The notes under the pieces: model-generated | The model's database searches: none | Seen by the model: the letters and a program-made list of their open reading frames with translations, nothing else | Told to the model about the DNA's origin: nothing | In this document: piece by piece, positions 42,572-51,607 of the stretch | How the letters are laid out: each line of letters opens with the position of its first letter | How positions within the stretch are numbered: the first letter of the stretch is position 1 | Translations under genes and position numbers: made by a program | Assembly (NCBI RefSeq): GCF_030851345.1 | Contig: NZ_JALPNU010000009.1 | Location: 106,593-170,592 of the forward strand | DNA from: Marinifilum sp. D714 | GTDB lineage: Bacteria; Bacteroidota; Bacteroidia; Bacteroidales; Marinifilaceae | Length of the DNA stretch: 64,000 nt | Direction: 5' to 3'

Positions 42572-44200
42572 TTATATTTTTTCTTTAGCTCTTTTTAGTG
42601 CTTCTTCAAAGTTGTCACAAATGTCCTTCTCAGAAATATAGTCGGCAATTTCACATCTTTCCAGCTCAAGTCTTACTTCTTTATTTACGCCAGACAAAAT
42701 GACCTTTGTTTTACGATCAGATAGGTTTTTAATTATTTCTGAAAAATTTCTAATCCCTGTAGCATCAATAAAAGGAACGTGTCGCATTCTGATGATTAAA
42801 ACTGAGGTGGAATGCTTTAGTTCTCGTAAAGTTTCCTGATATCTTTTGGCTGCAGCAAAAAAGAAAGGACCACTAATTTCATAAATTTCTATCTCTTTTG
42901 GGATAAGGTTGTAATTCTGAATTTCATCGGTTTCTGTCTCAACAGGCATTACACCATTAATTTTTGACATGCGATACATGAAAATTAGAGCAGCCAAAAC
43001 AATTCCAAATTCAATTGCTACAGTAAGGTCAACCAATACGGTTAGGAAGAATGTAGTTAGCAAAACGATGATGTCGAAGCGCGATCCTTTTAATATAGAT
43101 CGGAACGAACGCCATTCGCTCATATTGTAGGAAACAACAATCAGAATACCTGCTAAACACGACATCGGAATCAATTTTGCCCACTTTCCAAATACCAACA
43201 TGATTAACAGAAGTGTTAGTGCATGAATAATTCCAGCTATAGGAGTTCGTCCGCCATTTTTTACGTTGGTAGCAGTTCTCGCAATTGCACCGGTTGCAGG
43301 AATCCCACCAAAAATAGGAGAGAAGATATTGGCAATACCTTGAGCAATTAATTCGGTGTTGGAGCGATGATTTCCACCAATCATTCCATCGGCTACTACA
43401 GCTGAAAGCAAAGACTCAATTGCACCCAAAATGGCAATGGTTAAAGCAGGTTGAAAATAGTTGTGCACCAAACTCCAATCGATGTTGGGCATATCAAATG
43501 AAATGGAGTTAGGTATTTCACCATATATCGATTCTATTGTACTTACAGGCAATTCTAAAACTTGAACCAATACAGTCATTGTGATAATGGCAATAAACGA
43601 TCCTGGTATTTTAGGTATCAGTTTTCCAGCATACAGACTTATTAAAATAGTTCCAATACTGATGGCAATGGCATAAACATTAAGACTATCCAAATTCGAG
43701 AAATAACACATCCATTTTTCAATAAATTCTGAAGGAACAGAATCAATCTCTAAGCCGAATGCAGCCTTAATTTGAGTAGAAAAAATTACCAAGGCAATAC
43801 CAGATGTAAAACCAACAATTAAAGGATGTGGAATAAATTTTAGAACTGCACCCAAGCGAAGTAAACCAAATAGAACCAGCATAATACCTGCTAGGAATGT
43901 AGATATCATTAAGCCATCTAATCCATACTGACTTACGATACCATATACAATAACGATAAAGGCTCCTGTAGGTCCTCCAATTTGAACCCTGCTACCGCCC
44001 AAAAAAGAAATTAAAAATCCGGCAATAATTGCGGTAATCAATCCTTTTTCGGGTGAAACCCCCGAAGCAACAGCGAAAGCAATTGCCAAAGGAAGTGCAA
44101 CAATACCTACAATTATACCTGCGAATAAATCTTTTTGAAAAGATTGAGAATTATAGCCTTTTAAAACTGAAAATAGTTTAGGCTTGAAGATCGATTTCAT
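42572..44200 (-). CDS. SulP-family anion transporter with STAS domain
   Basis: 542 residues. SulP/SLC26 transport domain (about 12-14 helices) with SFQKDLFAGIIVGIVALPLAIAFAVASGVSPEKGLITAI and the central ANIFSPIFGGIPATGAIARTATNVKNGGRTPIAG motif, followed by a C-terminal STAS domain (about 430-540: VLIIRMRHVPFIDATGIRNFSEIIKNL). Carries sulfate, bicarbonate or another small anion across the inner membrane; the substrate is not decidable. Monocistronic, ending at a bidirectional terminator. Confidence 0.92.
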   Translation of the reverse strand: MKSIFKPKLFSVLKGYNSQSFQKDLFAGIIVGIVALPLAIAFAVASGVSPEKGLITAIIAGFLISFLGGSRVQIGGPTGAFIVIVYGIVSQYGLDGLMISTFLAGIMLVLFGLLRLGAVLKFIPHPLIVGFTSGIALVIFSTQIKAAFGLEIDSVPSEFIEKWMCYFSNLDSLNVYAIAISIGTILISLYAGKLIPKIPGSFIAIITMTVLVQVLELPVSTIESIYGEIPNSISFDMPNIDWSLVHNYFQPALTIAILGAIESLLSAVVADGMIGGNHRSNTELIAQGIANIFSPIFGGIPATGAIARTATNVKNGGRTPIAGIIHALTLLLIMLVFGKWAKLIPMSCLAGILIVVSYNMSEWRSFRSILKGSRFDIIVLLTTFFLTVLVDLTVAIEFGIVLAALIFMYRMSKINGVMPVETETDEIQNYNLIPKEIEIYEISGPFFFAAAKRYQETLRELKHSTSVLIIRMRHVPFIDATGIRNFSEIIKNLSDRKTKVILSGVNKEVRLELERCEIADYISEKDICDNFEEALKRAKEKI

Positions 44201-44442
44201 TGAAAATTGATATTAATTAAGCTGCAAAAGTAATGCTAAACAGCTCTCGTTGTTCTCTGTTATTGATAAATTTTCAGATTCGTACTTAAATTTTATTTAA
44301 GGATAAAAATATCTGTAATTATGTGGTTATTAGGTGTGATTTCTAGCCTTTTGATCTATTGTAAATTAGAAAGGGAAAAAGAGGGGCTTGTATAAATAAA
44401 AGCAAGAGTAAAATAATATGTCCATGTGAGATATATAAATAG

Positions 44443-44450
44443 TACTTTTG
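44443..44450 (+). promoter_or_regulatory. TAnnTTTG -7 element upstream of the ThrE-like gene
   Basis: TACTTTTG, exact -7 match, 55 bp before the start codon; no -33 TTTG is visible. The remaining part of the 305-bp gap (44201-44505) shows nothing else. Confidence 0.35.
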
Positions 44451-44505
44451 TGCGATTTTAGGTTCCAATAGCTGTAATGGTTGTTTTTAAGATTGTAAGA
44501 GAATA

Positions 44506-45726
44506 ATGCAAATACCTCAGAAATATAAATTTATTGTGCAACTTGGGAAAGCACTACATACTTATGGCGTTCCATCGTATAAATCGCAGATATATTTAAG
44601 CGAAATTTCCGAAAAGAAGGGGATCAAAGGCAGTTTCATGGATACGCCTACCTGGATTAACTACGTATTTTACGAGGAAGATGACCATACCTACAACTAT
44701 GTGGAGTGTGTACCACCAGGAGAATTAAATTTGGGAGCATTATCTAAAATCGTGGAGATCACCAATAATGTATTGTCCAATAAAATAAGCTTCGCAGAAG
44801 CCAAGCAGGCCATTGAAGATATAAAGACAGCTCCTCTGGGCTATGGTAAACTAACAGAGTTGTTTGCTTTTATGACATCTGCTGGAGCTTTTAGCATTAT
44901 TCTGGATACAAGTTGGACTTCTGCACTTCTTGCATTTTTACTTGGAGCAGTGGTATATGGAATTACCTTATTTGCACAAAAATCAAGTTATGTGCGCAGT
45001 ACATTAGAATCGCTTGTAGCATTTACTGTTACCATTATTACGGGTTTATTGGCCTTAAAATTCGAGCAGATTAATATCTCTATGACAATTTTGGCGTCAA
45101 TTATTGTTTTTATCCCAGGATTATCGATCACAACGGCATTAGAGGAGATTACTTCCCGTAGTTTGGTTTCTGGAACCGCAAAACTCTTTGATGCATTGGT
45201 ATCTTTATTCAAGCAATTTTTTGGTGTTGTTCTTGGACTTGCAGTGCTATCCAGCTTTGTGGATTTGAGTCCTAATGATGTGGTAAACGATGTTCCCAAT
45301 TGGATTGATTATTTTGCAATTATCTTACTTGCTTCAAGTTTATTGCCCGTTTTTAAAGTACGTCCAAAAGACTTGTTGTTTTGTGTGATAGCAGGATTTG
45401 CAAGTTACTACACCACAACATTATTCGACTTTACAGGTATTCTGATTAGTATTTTTATCGGAACAATTGTAGCTGTAAGCTGCAGCAAACTTTTTAGCAA
45501 GATTACAAAATCACCAGAATTGGTTTATTTGGTTCCGGGTATAGTTATGCTAGTGCCAGGAAGTAAGGCGTTTATAGGATTGAGCAGTGTGTTTTTAGAT
45601 GCAGGAAATACCTACAGCAATATGGGGGAACAAATCCTGTATATATTTATGGGAATTATTGGAGGCCTTATTTTCTCTGGTAGTTTTATTGATAGAAAAA
45701 ACTCGTCAGTGTCGAATCAAAAATAA
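44506..45726 (+). CDS. ThrE-family threonine/serine exporter (fused two-domain form)
   Basis: 406 residues. N-terminal soluble part (about 1-115) with LGKALHTYGVPSYKSQIYLSEISEKKGIKGSFMDTPTWI typical of ThrE (DUF1212) proteins, then about ten membrane helices comprising the ThrE and ThrE_2 (DUF3815) halves, ending MLVPGSKAFIGLSSVF. Exports threonine, serine or related small substrates using the proton gradient. The N-terminal region resembles a hydrolase-like domain of unclear activity. Single gene; ends at a shared hairpin. Confidence 0.85.
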   Translation: MQIPQKYKFIVQLGKALHTYGVPSYKSQIYLSEISEKKGIKGSFMDTPTWINYVFYEEDDHTYNYVECVPPGELNLGALSKIVEITNNVLSNKISFAEAKQAIEDIKTAPLGYGKLTELFAFMTSAGAFSIILDTSWTSALLAFLLGAVVYGITLFAQKSSYVRSTLESLVAFTVTIITGLLALKFEQINISMTILASIIVFIPGLSITTALEEITSRSLVSGTAKLFDALVSLFKQFFGVVLGLAVLSSFVDLSPNDVVNDVPNWIDYFAIILLASSLLPVFKVRPKDLLFCVIAGFASYYTTTLFDFTGILISIFIGTIVAVSCSKLFSKITKSPELVYLVPGIVMLVPGSKAFIGLSSVFLDAGNTYSNMGEQILYIFMGIIGGLIFSGSFIDRKNSSVSNQK

Positions 45727-45755
45727 AAAAGGAGAAAGTTTGCGCCTTTCTCCTT
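45723..45755 (-). terminator. Terminator shared by convergent genes
   Basis: AAGGAGAAAG / CTTTCTCCTT stem (45729-45738, 45746-45755). On the minus strand it is followed by TTTTATTT, terminating the NTF2-like gene; it overlaps the 3' end of the ThrE-like gene. Confidence 0.8.
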
Positions 45756-45765
45756 CATATCAGCT

Positions 45766-46227
45766 TTATTCCTTTTCCGGAATCTTGTAGTAGATTTTAT
45801 TTACCATCTTCCAACCATTAGGGAATTTATACAAAGAAATATAATCTACGTAAGTAAGTTTTGTGCCAACAAAAAACTGGATTTTAGCTACTGCGGCATT
45901 GCCTGTAATGTCGATGTTCTCGAATTTTACACTTACCTTTTTGTCGCCTGTTCGAGGAAATTTGCCATCAGCTTTTTTCTTTTTGGTTTTCTCTTTCCAT
46001 TTATCAATTGGTAAACTCCACATGCTATTTTCTTTACCAATTCCAATTAAACGGAAGTCAGGATGGATTCCTGAATCAATCTTATCTAAATCACCTTCAT
46101 TTTGAAGACCATCAACATAAGCGGTTTGAATTACATTTTTAATTGCCTCTTTTTCTTTTTTAAGATCCTGGGAAAACAATCCGGAACTTAACATTACAGC
46201 TACCAATAGAAACAAAATCTTTTTCAT
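45766..46227 (-). CDS. Secreted NTF2-like (putative lumazine-binding) protein
   Basis: 153 residues. Signal peptide MKKILFLLVAVMLSSGLFSQ, then an NTF2-like/SnoaL cone fold: KKEKEAIKNVIQTAYVDGLQNEGDLDKIDSGIHPDFRLIGIG, VSVKFENIDITGNAAVAKIQFFVGTKLTYVDYISLYKFPNGWKMVNKIYY. This is the nuclear-transport-factor-2-like family often called putative lumazine-binding in Bacteroidota. Exported; function unknown. Confidence 0.8.
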   Translation of the reverse strand: MKKILFLLVAVMLSSGLFSQDLKKEKEAIKNVIQTAYVDGLQNEGDLDKIDSGIHPDFRLIGIGKENSMWSLPIDKWKEKTKKKKADGKFPRTGDKKVSVKFENIDITGNAAVAKIQFFVGTKLTYVDYISLYKFPNGWKMVNKIYYKIPEKE

Positions 46228-46353
46228 TTTTTTTGACGTTTTAGGATGAGTAAAATAATTGGTGAAGTTTGAATGATGGTAAATAGCAGAATCATTTTGG
46301 ATTCTTAAATATAAGACAATTCAGGATTTGTTACAAAGAATTTTTTCTTAACG

Positions 46354-47005
46354 GTTGGCGGTAGTATTTATTTAAATTCTATCAACTGGCCATTTATTTT
46401 TGCAGTTTCAAGCTTCATTGTTTCAAAGGAAGAACCAAAACATTCCTGACATGTCTGTTGAATGAATCCAATTCTAGGTGCTAACCAAATTGTAGAACCA
46501 TAATCAATTAAATCCTTATTGTGGAAATTAAATTGTAAACAGCTATCGATTTGTGTATCACCAATAGTTATTGTTGCACTTCTATTTACAAGAGTAACAT
46601 AACCTGCCCCATATTTCCATGTCTCATCAATATTCGCACCTAAATCAAACTTCATTTCGTCCCTATTTTCTTTAGAAAGGGATTTCACATAGATTCGGTC
46701 ATCTTGTTTTCGATAATAGGAAGTTGTTCCATAATCATTAACAAATTCATAATAATCAATTCCATTAATCTTATTTATGGCAATTATAGAGTCTTTTCCT
46801 GCTAATTCAAAATTCCATTGGTTTCCAATTTCAAGAGGAAAATAGTCTTTATCTAATTTTATTCTCGAAATATCGTCCTTTTCACAAGACATCAATACTG
46901 TAATTACCAAACTAATCACTAATAATTTTTTCATATATATTGTCTTTTATAGTTTATCTAATAGATGTTTTCAATGTGTAATGGTTGCGTTATATTACCG
47001 CCAAC
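46354..47005. repeat. 14-bp inverted repeats bounding a one-gene unit
   Basis: GTTGGCGGTAGTAT (46354-46367) and ATATTACCGCCAAC (46992-47005) are inverted copies with one mismatch. They enclose exactly the lipoprotein gene and its 5' region (652 bp). The left copy begins one base from the stop codon. The layout resembles a small mobile cassette; no transposase is inside. Confidence 0.55.
46368..46934 (-). CDS. Lipoprotein of unknown function
   Basis: 188 residues with lipoprotein signal MKKLLVISLVITVLMSC (Cys17). The mature part starts DYFPLEIGNQWNFEL, a phrase common to Bacteroidota surface lipoproteins that measure about 170 residues and are predicted beta-rich. Four Cys residues besides the lipidated one (DSCLQF, TCQEC) could form disulfides. 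It occupies a unit bounded by 14-bp inverted repeats, so it may be horizontally acquired. Confidence 0.72.
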   Translation of the reverse strand: MKKLLVISLVITVLMSCEKDDISRIKLDKDYFPLEIGNQWNFELAGKDSIIAINKINGIDYYEFVNDYGTTSYYRKQDDRIYVKSLSKENRDEMKFDLGANIDETWKYGAGYVTLVNRSATITIGDTQIDSCLQFNFHNKDLIDYGSTIWLAPRIGFIQQTCQECFGSSFETMKLETAKINGQLIEFK

Positions 47006-47040
47006 ACTGAAATATGTACAAGAAACAGCAGAAGGATTAA

Positions 47041-47760
47041 TTAACGAATTAACAAAAGCAAGCAAGAAATCAAAGTAAGCAGAATATTGATGGTACGAAA
47101 ACTCTTGATTGGAATGATACCATTAAAATATTTGCCAACTATGGTTCCTGCTAACAGAATGGGAGAGAAGAGCAAAGATAATTTTAAGACTTGCGGAGTA
47201 AGCCAGCCAACCTGGTAGTAGCTTGCAATTGCAATTACTGCTGTTACAACACTAAACCATGCAAAGATCTCTCTAAACTGTTTGTTGTCTACATTTGCCC
47301 TGTTCAGAAAAAGGGCCAATGGGGGACCACTAATGGAGATAATTCCGGTTATTGTTCCAATAATAGCCCCAACAACTGGATACACATATGCAGGCAAAAC
47401 AGCATGTCTTTTATTGCTTTTAATGAAAGACAAGAAGGTAATCACCAAAAATACCACTCCCGAAAAATGAACCAAACAATTGGTATCAACATACTTTAAA
47501 ACAAGTACCCCTATAAGTGTGAAAGCCCCTCCTGATACGATTAAGGATATGGATGTTTTGTCAATTAATTGCTGGTTTTTCTTCTGTAAAATGATAAATA
47601 CCGAGGCAACAAGATTACAAATCATGAGAACCGGGATGATTTCTTTTGGTTCGTACCATGTCAATAGAATGGGTAAAGAAATTAGAGCAAAACCAAAGCC
47701 ACTTACTCCTTTAATTAAACTGGAAATTATTATCGTAAGAAAGATATAGATATTTGGCAT
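47041..47760 (-). CDS. TauE/SafE (TSUP) family anion exporter
   Basis: 239 residues, about eight membrane helices. The TSUP signature appears twice: ISSLIKGVSGFGFALISLPILL at the start and GAIIGTITGISISGPPLALFLNRANVD-like wording in the middle (IIGTITGIISISGPPLAL). Family members export sulfite, sulfoacetate or similar C1-C2 sulfur anions. It starts 3 bp after the YeiH-like gene and is the third gene of a lysR-yeiH-tauE series, which suggests disposal of sulfite or a sulfonate. Confidence 0.88.
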   Translation of the reverse strand: MPNIYIFLTIIISSLIKGVSGFGFALISLPILLTWYEPKEIIPVLMICNLVASVFIILQKKNQQLIDKTSISLIVSGGAFTLIGVLVLKYVDTNCLVHFSGVVFLVITFLSFIKSNKRHAVLPAYVYPVVGAIIGTITGIISISGPPLALFLNRANVDNKQFREIFAWFSVVTAVIAIASYYQVGWLTPQVLKLSLLFSPILLAGTIVGKYFNGIIPIKSFRTINILLTLISCLLLLIR

Positions 47761-47763
47761 GAC

Positions 47764-48723
47764 TTAATGAATTAAAAGGAACAATGAACCTGCTGCTATC
47801 ACAACCCAAAGAATAATTCCAAGAGCAAAACTTTTGACACCCGACTTTCTAATTTCACCAATACTGATATTTGAACCGATCAGGAACAAAGCAATCAACA
47901 TTCCCCGTTTGCCCAACCAGCTAAAGTGTTCGTAACTTGTATGGTAGGTTGGAAATGAATTGGCGAAAACAATAGCAAGAACAAATAGCAGTATGAACCA
48001 TGGAAAATGGATGGATTTCTTTTCGCCATTTCGATTCATAAATGCAACAAGTAGCGATAAAGGAATTATCCACAAAGCACGAATAAGTTTAACAGTGGTA
48101 GCAACTTGCAAGGCTTTTTCGCCATAAATAGCTCCTGCACCAACAACCGAACTGGTATCGTGAATGGCTATTGCAGCCCAATTGCCAAAGGTTTCCTGGC
48201 TAAGCCCTAACTGGTGTCCAATAATTGGAAACAGAAGCAAGGCTAAGGCATTCAGTACAAATACTACAATAAGAGCAAAGGAATTTTCGTAGTTTTTACT
48301 ATTAAGAATTGGGGCAACGGCCGCTATGGCACTTCCTCCGCATATGGCTGTTCCACTGGCAATAAGCAGACTAATGTTTTTCTCCACTTTAAACAGTTTT
48401 CCCAGCAATATGCCTAGTAACATTACAACAGTTACCGAAATTGCCGTTTCAAGAAAACCATCTTTCGATGATGAGATCACGGCAGACAAACTCATACCAA
48501 AACCCATTAAAACGATAGATGCTTGTAATATTTTTGATGTGTAATGGTGTATGCTTTTATGCTTTATTCCCAGAAAGGAAAACACCAGGCCAACACAGAG
48601 TGCTATAGCCGGAGACATAAAGGGCATAAAGCACAAACAAACAATAGTTAAATAAGGCCAATTGAAATTCTTTAATTGATTTCCAATACCAATGGTACTT
48701 TTTACAGCTTTAATCGCATTCAT
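47764..48723 (-). CDS. yeiH: YeiH-family putative sulfate exporter
   Basis: 319 residues with about nine to ten helices. YeiH (UPF0324) signature: MLLGILLGKLFKVEKNISLLIASGTAICGGSAIAAVAPIL, FNWAAIAIHDTSSVVGAGAIYGEKALQVATTVKLIRALWIIPLSL. Inner membrane protein usually paired with the LysR-type regulator YeiE. Here it follows lysR by 74 bp, a gap that contains two dyads (48727-48752, 48782-48800). Confidence 0.9.
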   Translation of the reverse strand: MNAIKAVKSTIGIGNQLKNFNWPYLTIVCLCFMPFMSPAIALCVGLVFSFLGIKHKSIHHYTSKILQASIVLMGFGMSLSAVISSSKDGFLETAISVTVVMLLGILLGKLFKVEKNISLLIASGTAICGGSAIAAVAPILNSKNYENSFALIVVFVLNALALLLFPIIGHQLGLSQETFGNWAAIAIHDTSSVVGAGAIYGEKALQVATTVKLIRALWIIPLSLLVAFMNRNGEKKSIHFPWFILLFVLAIVFANSFPTYHTSYEHFSWLGKRGMLIALFLIGSNISIGEIRKSGVKSFALGIILWVVIAAGSLFLLIH

Positions 48724-48726
48724 ACT

Positions 48727-48752
48727 AATACTTTTTTGTTTACAAAAGTATT
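48727..48752. promoter_or_regulatory. Inverted repeat just before yeiH
   Basis: AATACTTTT (48727-48735) / AAAAGTATT (48744-48752), a perfect 9-bp dyad with an 8-bp centre, ending 3 bp before the yeiH start codon. Position suits an operator or leader hairpin. Confidence 0.4.
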
Positions 48753-48781
48753 ATCGAACTATAATCAAAGCAAATATCAAT

Positions 48782-48800
48782 TAGTTATTAAGTATAACTA
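48782..48800. promoter_or_regulatory. LysR-type dyad TAGTTAT-N5-ATAACTA
   Basis: A perfect 7-bp inverted repeat with a 5-bp centre, fitting the T-N11-A geometry of LysR-type sites. It overlaps the lysR stop codon and lies about 60-77 bp before the yeiH start. Binding by the adjacent regulator is inferred. Confidence 0.45.
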
Positions 48801-49685
48801 CAGGTTATATCCAAATAGGAAGTTTTCAAACAATTCAACTTGTCTGCTTTTGTGACCCATTTTATATGCAATTCGAAATTGACGAGGAATATGCAAGCCT
48901 GTTACCTTTATTTCCACAAGTGATTTCAGATACAATTCGGTTTTAACTGCTTGTTCTGAAACAATTGCCAGTCCATCAAAATCCAGTAAGAAGTTCTTAA
49001 TCGATTCGGTACTTCCCAAGTGAATAGGCACATTAAGATCCTCAAAATCCAGATTTTGTTTCAACAAGGCTTCTCTGATTACTTCGAGTGTTCCAGATCC
49101 TTTTTCTCTCAGTACGATAGGAAACTGAAGTAAATCATTTTTGCTAATGGTTTTGCGTTTTGAATAGATGCTATTTCCACCAGTCACCAAAATCAGTTCA
49201 TCATCAAGAAAGCTTTTATAACGTATTCCTGACTGAGAGGAATGATTCTCAACCAAAGCAATATCAGCCTTATTATTTAGCAAAAGCTGCTCCATGTCAA
49301 AAGAATTGCCATTGATAAGGTGAATATTCACTTTAGGATAACGCTTGTGAAAAGAGGCAATGGTTTTGGGAATAAGATATTGCGATATGGTTGAACTGGC
49401 CCCAATGATAAAATCACCCGAGATATCATGATTCAATTGACTGATTTCAAATTCAAGTTCCCGATATTGCTGTTCAATCTGCTTATACGAATTGTAAACA
49501 ATCTTTCCCTTTCGGGTAAGGAAAATTCGATTCCCCTTACGCTCAAATAAATTCGTGTTAAATTTGATCTCTAATTCCTTGATATGTTTGGTTACTGCTG
49601 GCTGACTAATGTTTAAATCATTAGCAGCTTTAGAAAAACTTAGGTTTTCAGCTACAGCAATAAACACAGTATCGCGATAATCCAT
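48798..49685 (-). CDS. LysR-family regulator of the yeiH-tauE genes
   Basis: 295 residues. N-terminal winged helix-turn-helix (FIAVAENLSFSKAANDLNISQPAVTKHIKELEIKFNTNLFERKGNRIFLT), then a periplasmic-binding-protein-like effector domain. Overall like the CysL/YeiE group, which controls sulfite or sulfur genes. It starts 3 bp after the serine hydrolase stop, so it could also be transcribed from the marR promoter. The exporter genes beneath it are the likely targets. Confidence 0.9.
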   Translation of the reverse strand: MDYRDTVFIAVAENLSFSKAANDLNISQPAVTKHIKELEIKFNTNLFERKGNRIFLTRKGKIVYNSYKQIEQQYRELEFEISQLNHDISGDFIIGASSTISQYLIPKTIASFHKRYPKVNIHLINGNSFDMEQLLLNNKADIALVENHSSQSGIRYKSFLDDELILVTGGNSIYSKRKTISKNDLLQFPIVLREKGSGTLEVIREALLKQNLDFEDLNVPIHLGSTESIKNFLLDFDGLAIVSEQAVKTELYLKSLVEIKVTGLHIPRQFRIAYKMGHKSRQVELFENFLFGYNL

Positions 49686-49688
49686 TTT

Positions 49689-51122
49689 TTAATTTTTAAG
49701 TAATTCGGTTAATTTTTCTTTTGCATTTTGATTTCCTGGGTTCAACTCTAAACTTTTTCGATAATTTTCTATGGCCATTTTTATTTGACCATCTTTCATA
49801 TAGGCCTCTCCTAAAGAATCATAAGCATCATAAGATTCAGGAAAGGATAGTGTCTCAAGAGTAAATAAATCTATTGCTTTTTGATAAAAACCTCTTTTTA
49901 TCATTTCATATCCTTTTGTGTTCAAATGAATTTCAGAAATTTTATATTTGGAATCTTCTATCAATATTTTGGCTTGCTCAAGATTATCATCCAAACAGAT
50001 TTCAACAACCTCTTTAGTGAAAAAATAATTATCCAATTTCTGACTTGTGCCAGAAAGGGTTTTCTCTATAAAAAAACGAGCATCAAAAAAACCTTGGTCT
50101 AAATCCTTATTGGTTAAAAGCACCACGATATAATTTTGTTTTTCAAACACTCTCCATTCGGCTCCTACGCCATAATGTCCGCCACTGTGCCCATAAATGC
50201 CTGAACCTTTTGCACCAGCAAATTGCATTCCGTATCCGTACCAACCACTTTTGGGCTCCTTTTTCATTAAGTTTGTAAAGCGAGAGCTTAAAAGTTTATT
50301 GTTCTTGAATGCAATTGCAAATTTATACAAATCATCAATGGTTGAATACCCACCACCAGCCGGACCACCTTTTGCAGCACCCATAAAGATTGTTTTTTGA
50401 AGCCGATTAGGATAGATGTCTGATAATGTATAGTTTTCAGCTGCGTTTTCAATGTTGAGATCAATATCAAAATCGCCTGTATTTTCCATGGCAGCAGCTG
50501 AGAAAATATGCTTCTTAATATAATCTTCATAAGACATTTTACTAACCACTTCTATAATTCTGCCGAGCACAATATAATTGGTGTTTCTGTAGGCAAATTG
50601 CTCATTGGGTTTAAATTCTAAGGGTTCATTTTCGTATAGTTGTTCAAGGCTCTCCAAGCTTCGAAATTGGCTTTTTGAAGAATTTAAGTATTTCTTTGAG
50701 TGGAAATAATTGGGCAATCCACTTTTGTGTTTAAGCAATAGCTCAACGGTTATCGAATCCCTTGCTGTTTTATTAGCATAGTCCGGAAGAAATTTTCCGA
50801 TAGGATCTTGCAATGATAATTTTCCTTCTTGAATTAGCTGAAATATGGCAACTGCTGTGAATGATTTACCAATAGAAGCATAAGAAAACTTGGTTTCTGT
50901 ATTGTTTTGGACTTTAAGACCTAAATGTGAAAAGCCGTAAGCTTTTTTGAACAGAATACTGTCATTTTTGGCAATTAAAACTACACCACTTAATCCTTCT
51001 AAGGCATCTAAATAGTTGGCAATTTGATTTATTTTAGTGTCTTTTATCAAAAGTGAATTAGATTTCTCTTTTTTACAAGAACAGAATACCATTAGTATTA
51101 ATAAATAGATAAGATTTTTCAT
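49689..51122 (-). CDS. Beta-lactamase-fold serine hydrolase lipoprotein with C-terminal TPRs
   Basis: 477 residues. Lipoprotein signal MKNLIYLLILMVFCSC (Cys16). Class C-like serine hydrolase domain: SxxK in YASIGKSFTAVAIF, YxN in YRNTNY, and HSGG in IYGHSGGHYGV. C-terminal tetratricopeptide-type repeats at about 390-477 (AIDLFTLETLSFPESYDAYDSLGEAYMKDGQIKMAIENYRKSLELNPGN). Probably a periplasmic peptidase or esterase; such proteins are often called penicillin-binding-like, but resistance is not implied. Overlaps the upstream marR by 4 nt. Confidence 0.88.
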   Translation of the reverse strand: MKNLIYLLILMVFCSCKKEKSNSLLIKDTKINQIANYLDALEGLSGVVLIAKNDSILFKKAYGFSHLGLKVQNNTETKFSYASIGKSFTAVAIFQLIQEGKLSLQDPIGKFLPDYANKTARDSITVELLLKHKSGLPNYFHSKKYLNSSKSQFRSLESLEQLYENEPLEFKPNEQFAYRNTNYIVLGRIIEVVSKMSYEDYIKKHIFSAAAMENTGDFDIDLNIENAAENYTLSDIYPNRLQKTIFMGAAKGGPAGGGYSTIDDLYKFAIAFKNNKLLSSRFTNLMKKEPKSGWYGYGMQFAGAKGSGIYGHSGGHYGVGAEWRVFEKQNYIVVLLTNKDLDQGFFDARFFIEKTLSGTSQKLDNYFFTKEVVEICLDDNLEQAKILIEDSKYKISEIHLNTKGYEMIKRGFYQKAIDLFTLETLSFPESYDAYDSLGEAYMKDGQIKMAIENYRKSLELNPGNQNAKEKLTELLKN

Positions 51123-51559
51123 TTATTAGATTTACAGTTTTGAGTAATTTTATTTAATGTCTTATACATTTGTTCCAATTCTTCATGCGAAACATTGTTT
51201 AATGCAACTTCTCGATTCCTTTGAATCATTGGCTTTAGCTTTTTTAAAATAGTTTTCCCCTTCTTAGTGATTTCCAATTTTGCTTTTCTTTTATCTTGAC
51301 TATCTACAGTTTTAATCAAATAGTCTTTGCTGACCATTAATTTTACTATGCGAGTCATAGATGCATAATCTTTAAAAACCATATCAGCTACTTCGGTTTG
51401 CGTTTTATCATTGTTTTCCAGTATTAGTAGAATCAATGCTTGATCAACAGTAATATTACGCACGATTTGAGAAATATTGTGCTGACTTAATTTGCGATAT
51501 GCCTTTATAGCTTCCTCAATAGAATAGAGAGCTGTGTTGGTGGGTGTTTTAAAATTCAT
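51119..51559 (-). CDS. MarR-family transcriptional regulator
   Basis: 146 residues from the ATG at 51559; the in-frame ATG at 51607 lies inside the operator palindromes and is rejected. Winged helix (VDQALILLILENNDKTQTEVADMVFKDYASMTRIVKLMVSKDYLIKTVDSQDKRKAKLEITKKGKTIL) with the DxRxxxLxLT-type wing. Represses its own operon in typical cases. It is cotranscribed with the serine hydrolase (ATGA overlap) and possibly lysR. Confidence 0.9.
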   Translation of the reverse strand: MNFKTPTNTALYSIEEAIKAYRKLSQHNISQIVRNITVDQALILLILENNDKTQTEVADMVFKDYASMTRIVKLMVSKDYLIKTVDSQDKRKAKLEITKKGKTILKKLKPMIQRNREVALNNVSHEELEQMYKTLNKITQNCKSNK

Positions 51560-51565
51560 AATTAC

Positions 51566-51607
51566 TTGATATATCAAACAAATATATGAAAATATTTGAT
51601 ATATCAA
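51566..51607 (-). promoter_or_regulatory. Twin palindromic MarR operators
   Basis: Two identical 12-bp perfect palindromes TTGATATATCAA at 51566-51577 and 51596-51607, centres 30 bp apart, 7 bp upstream of the marR start. The pair lies within a larger dyad (ACTTGATATATCAA ... TTGATATATCAAGT). Size and symmetry are as for MarR-family sites; autorepression is inferred. Confidence 0.7.
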
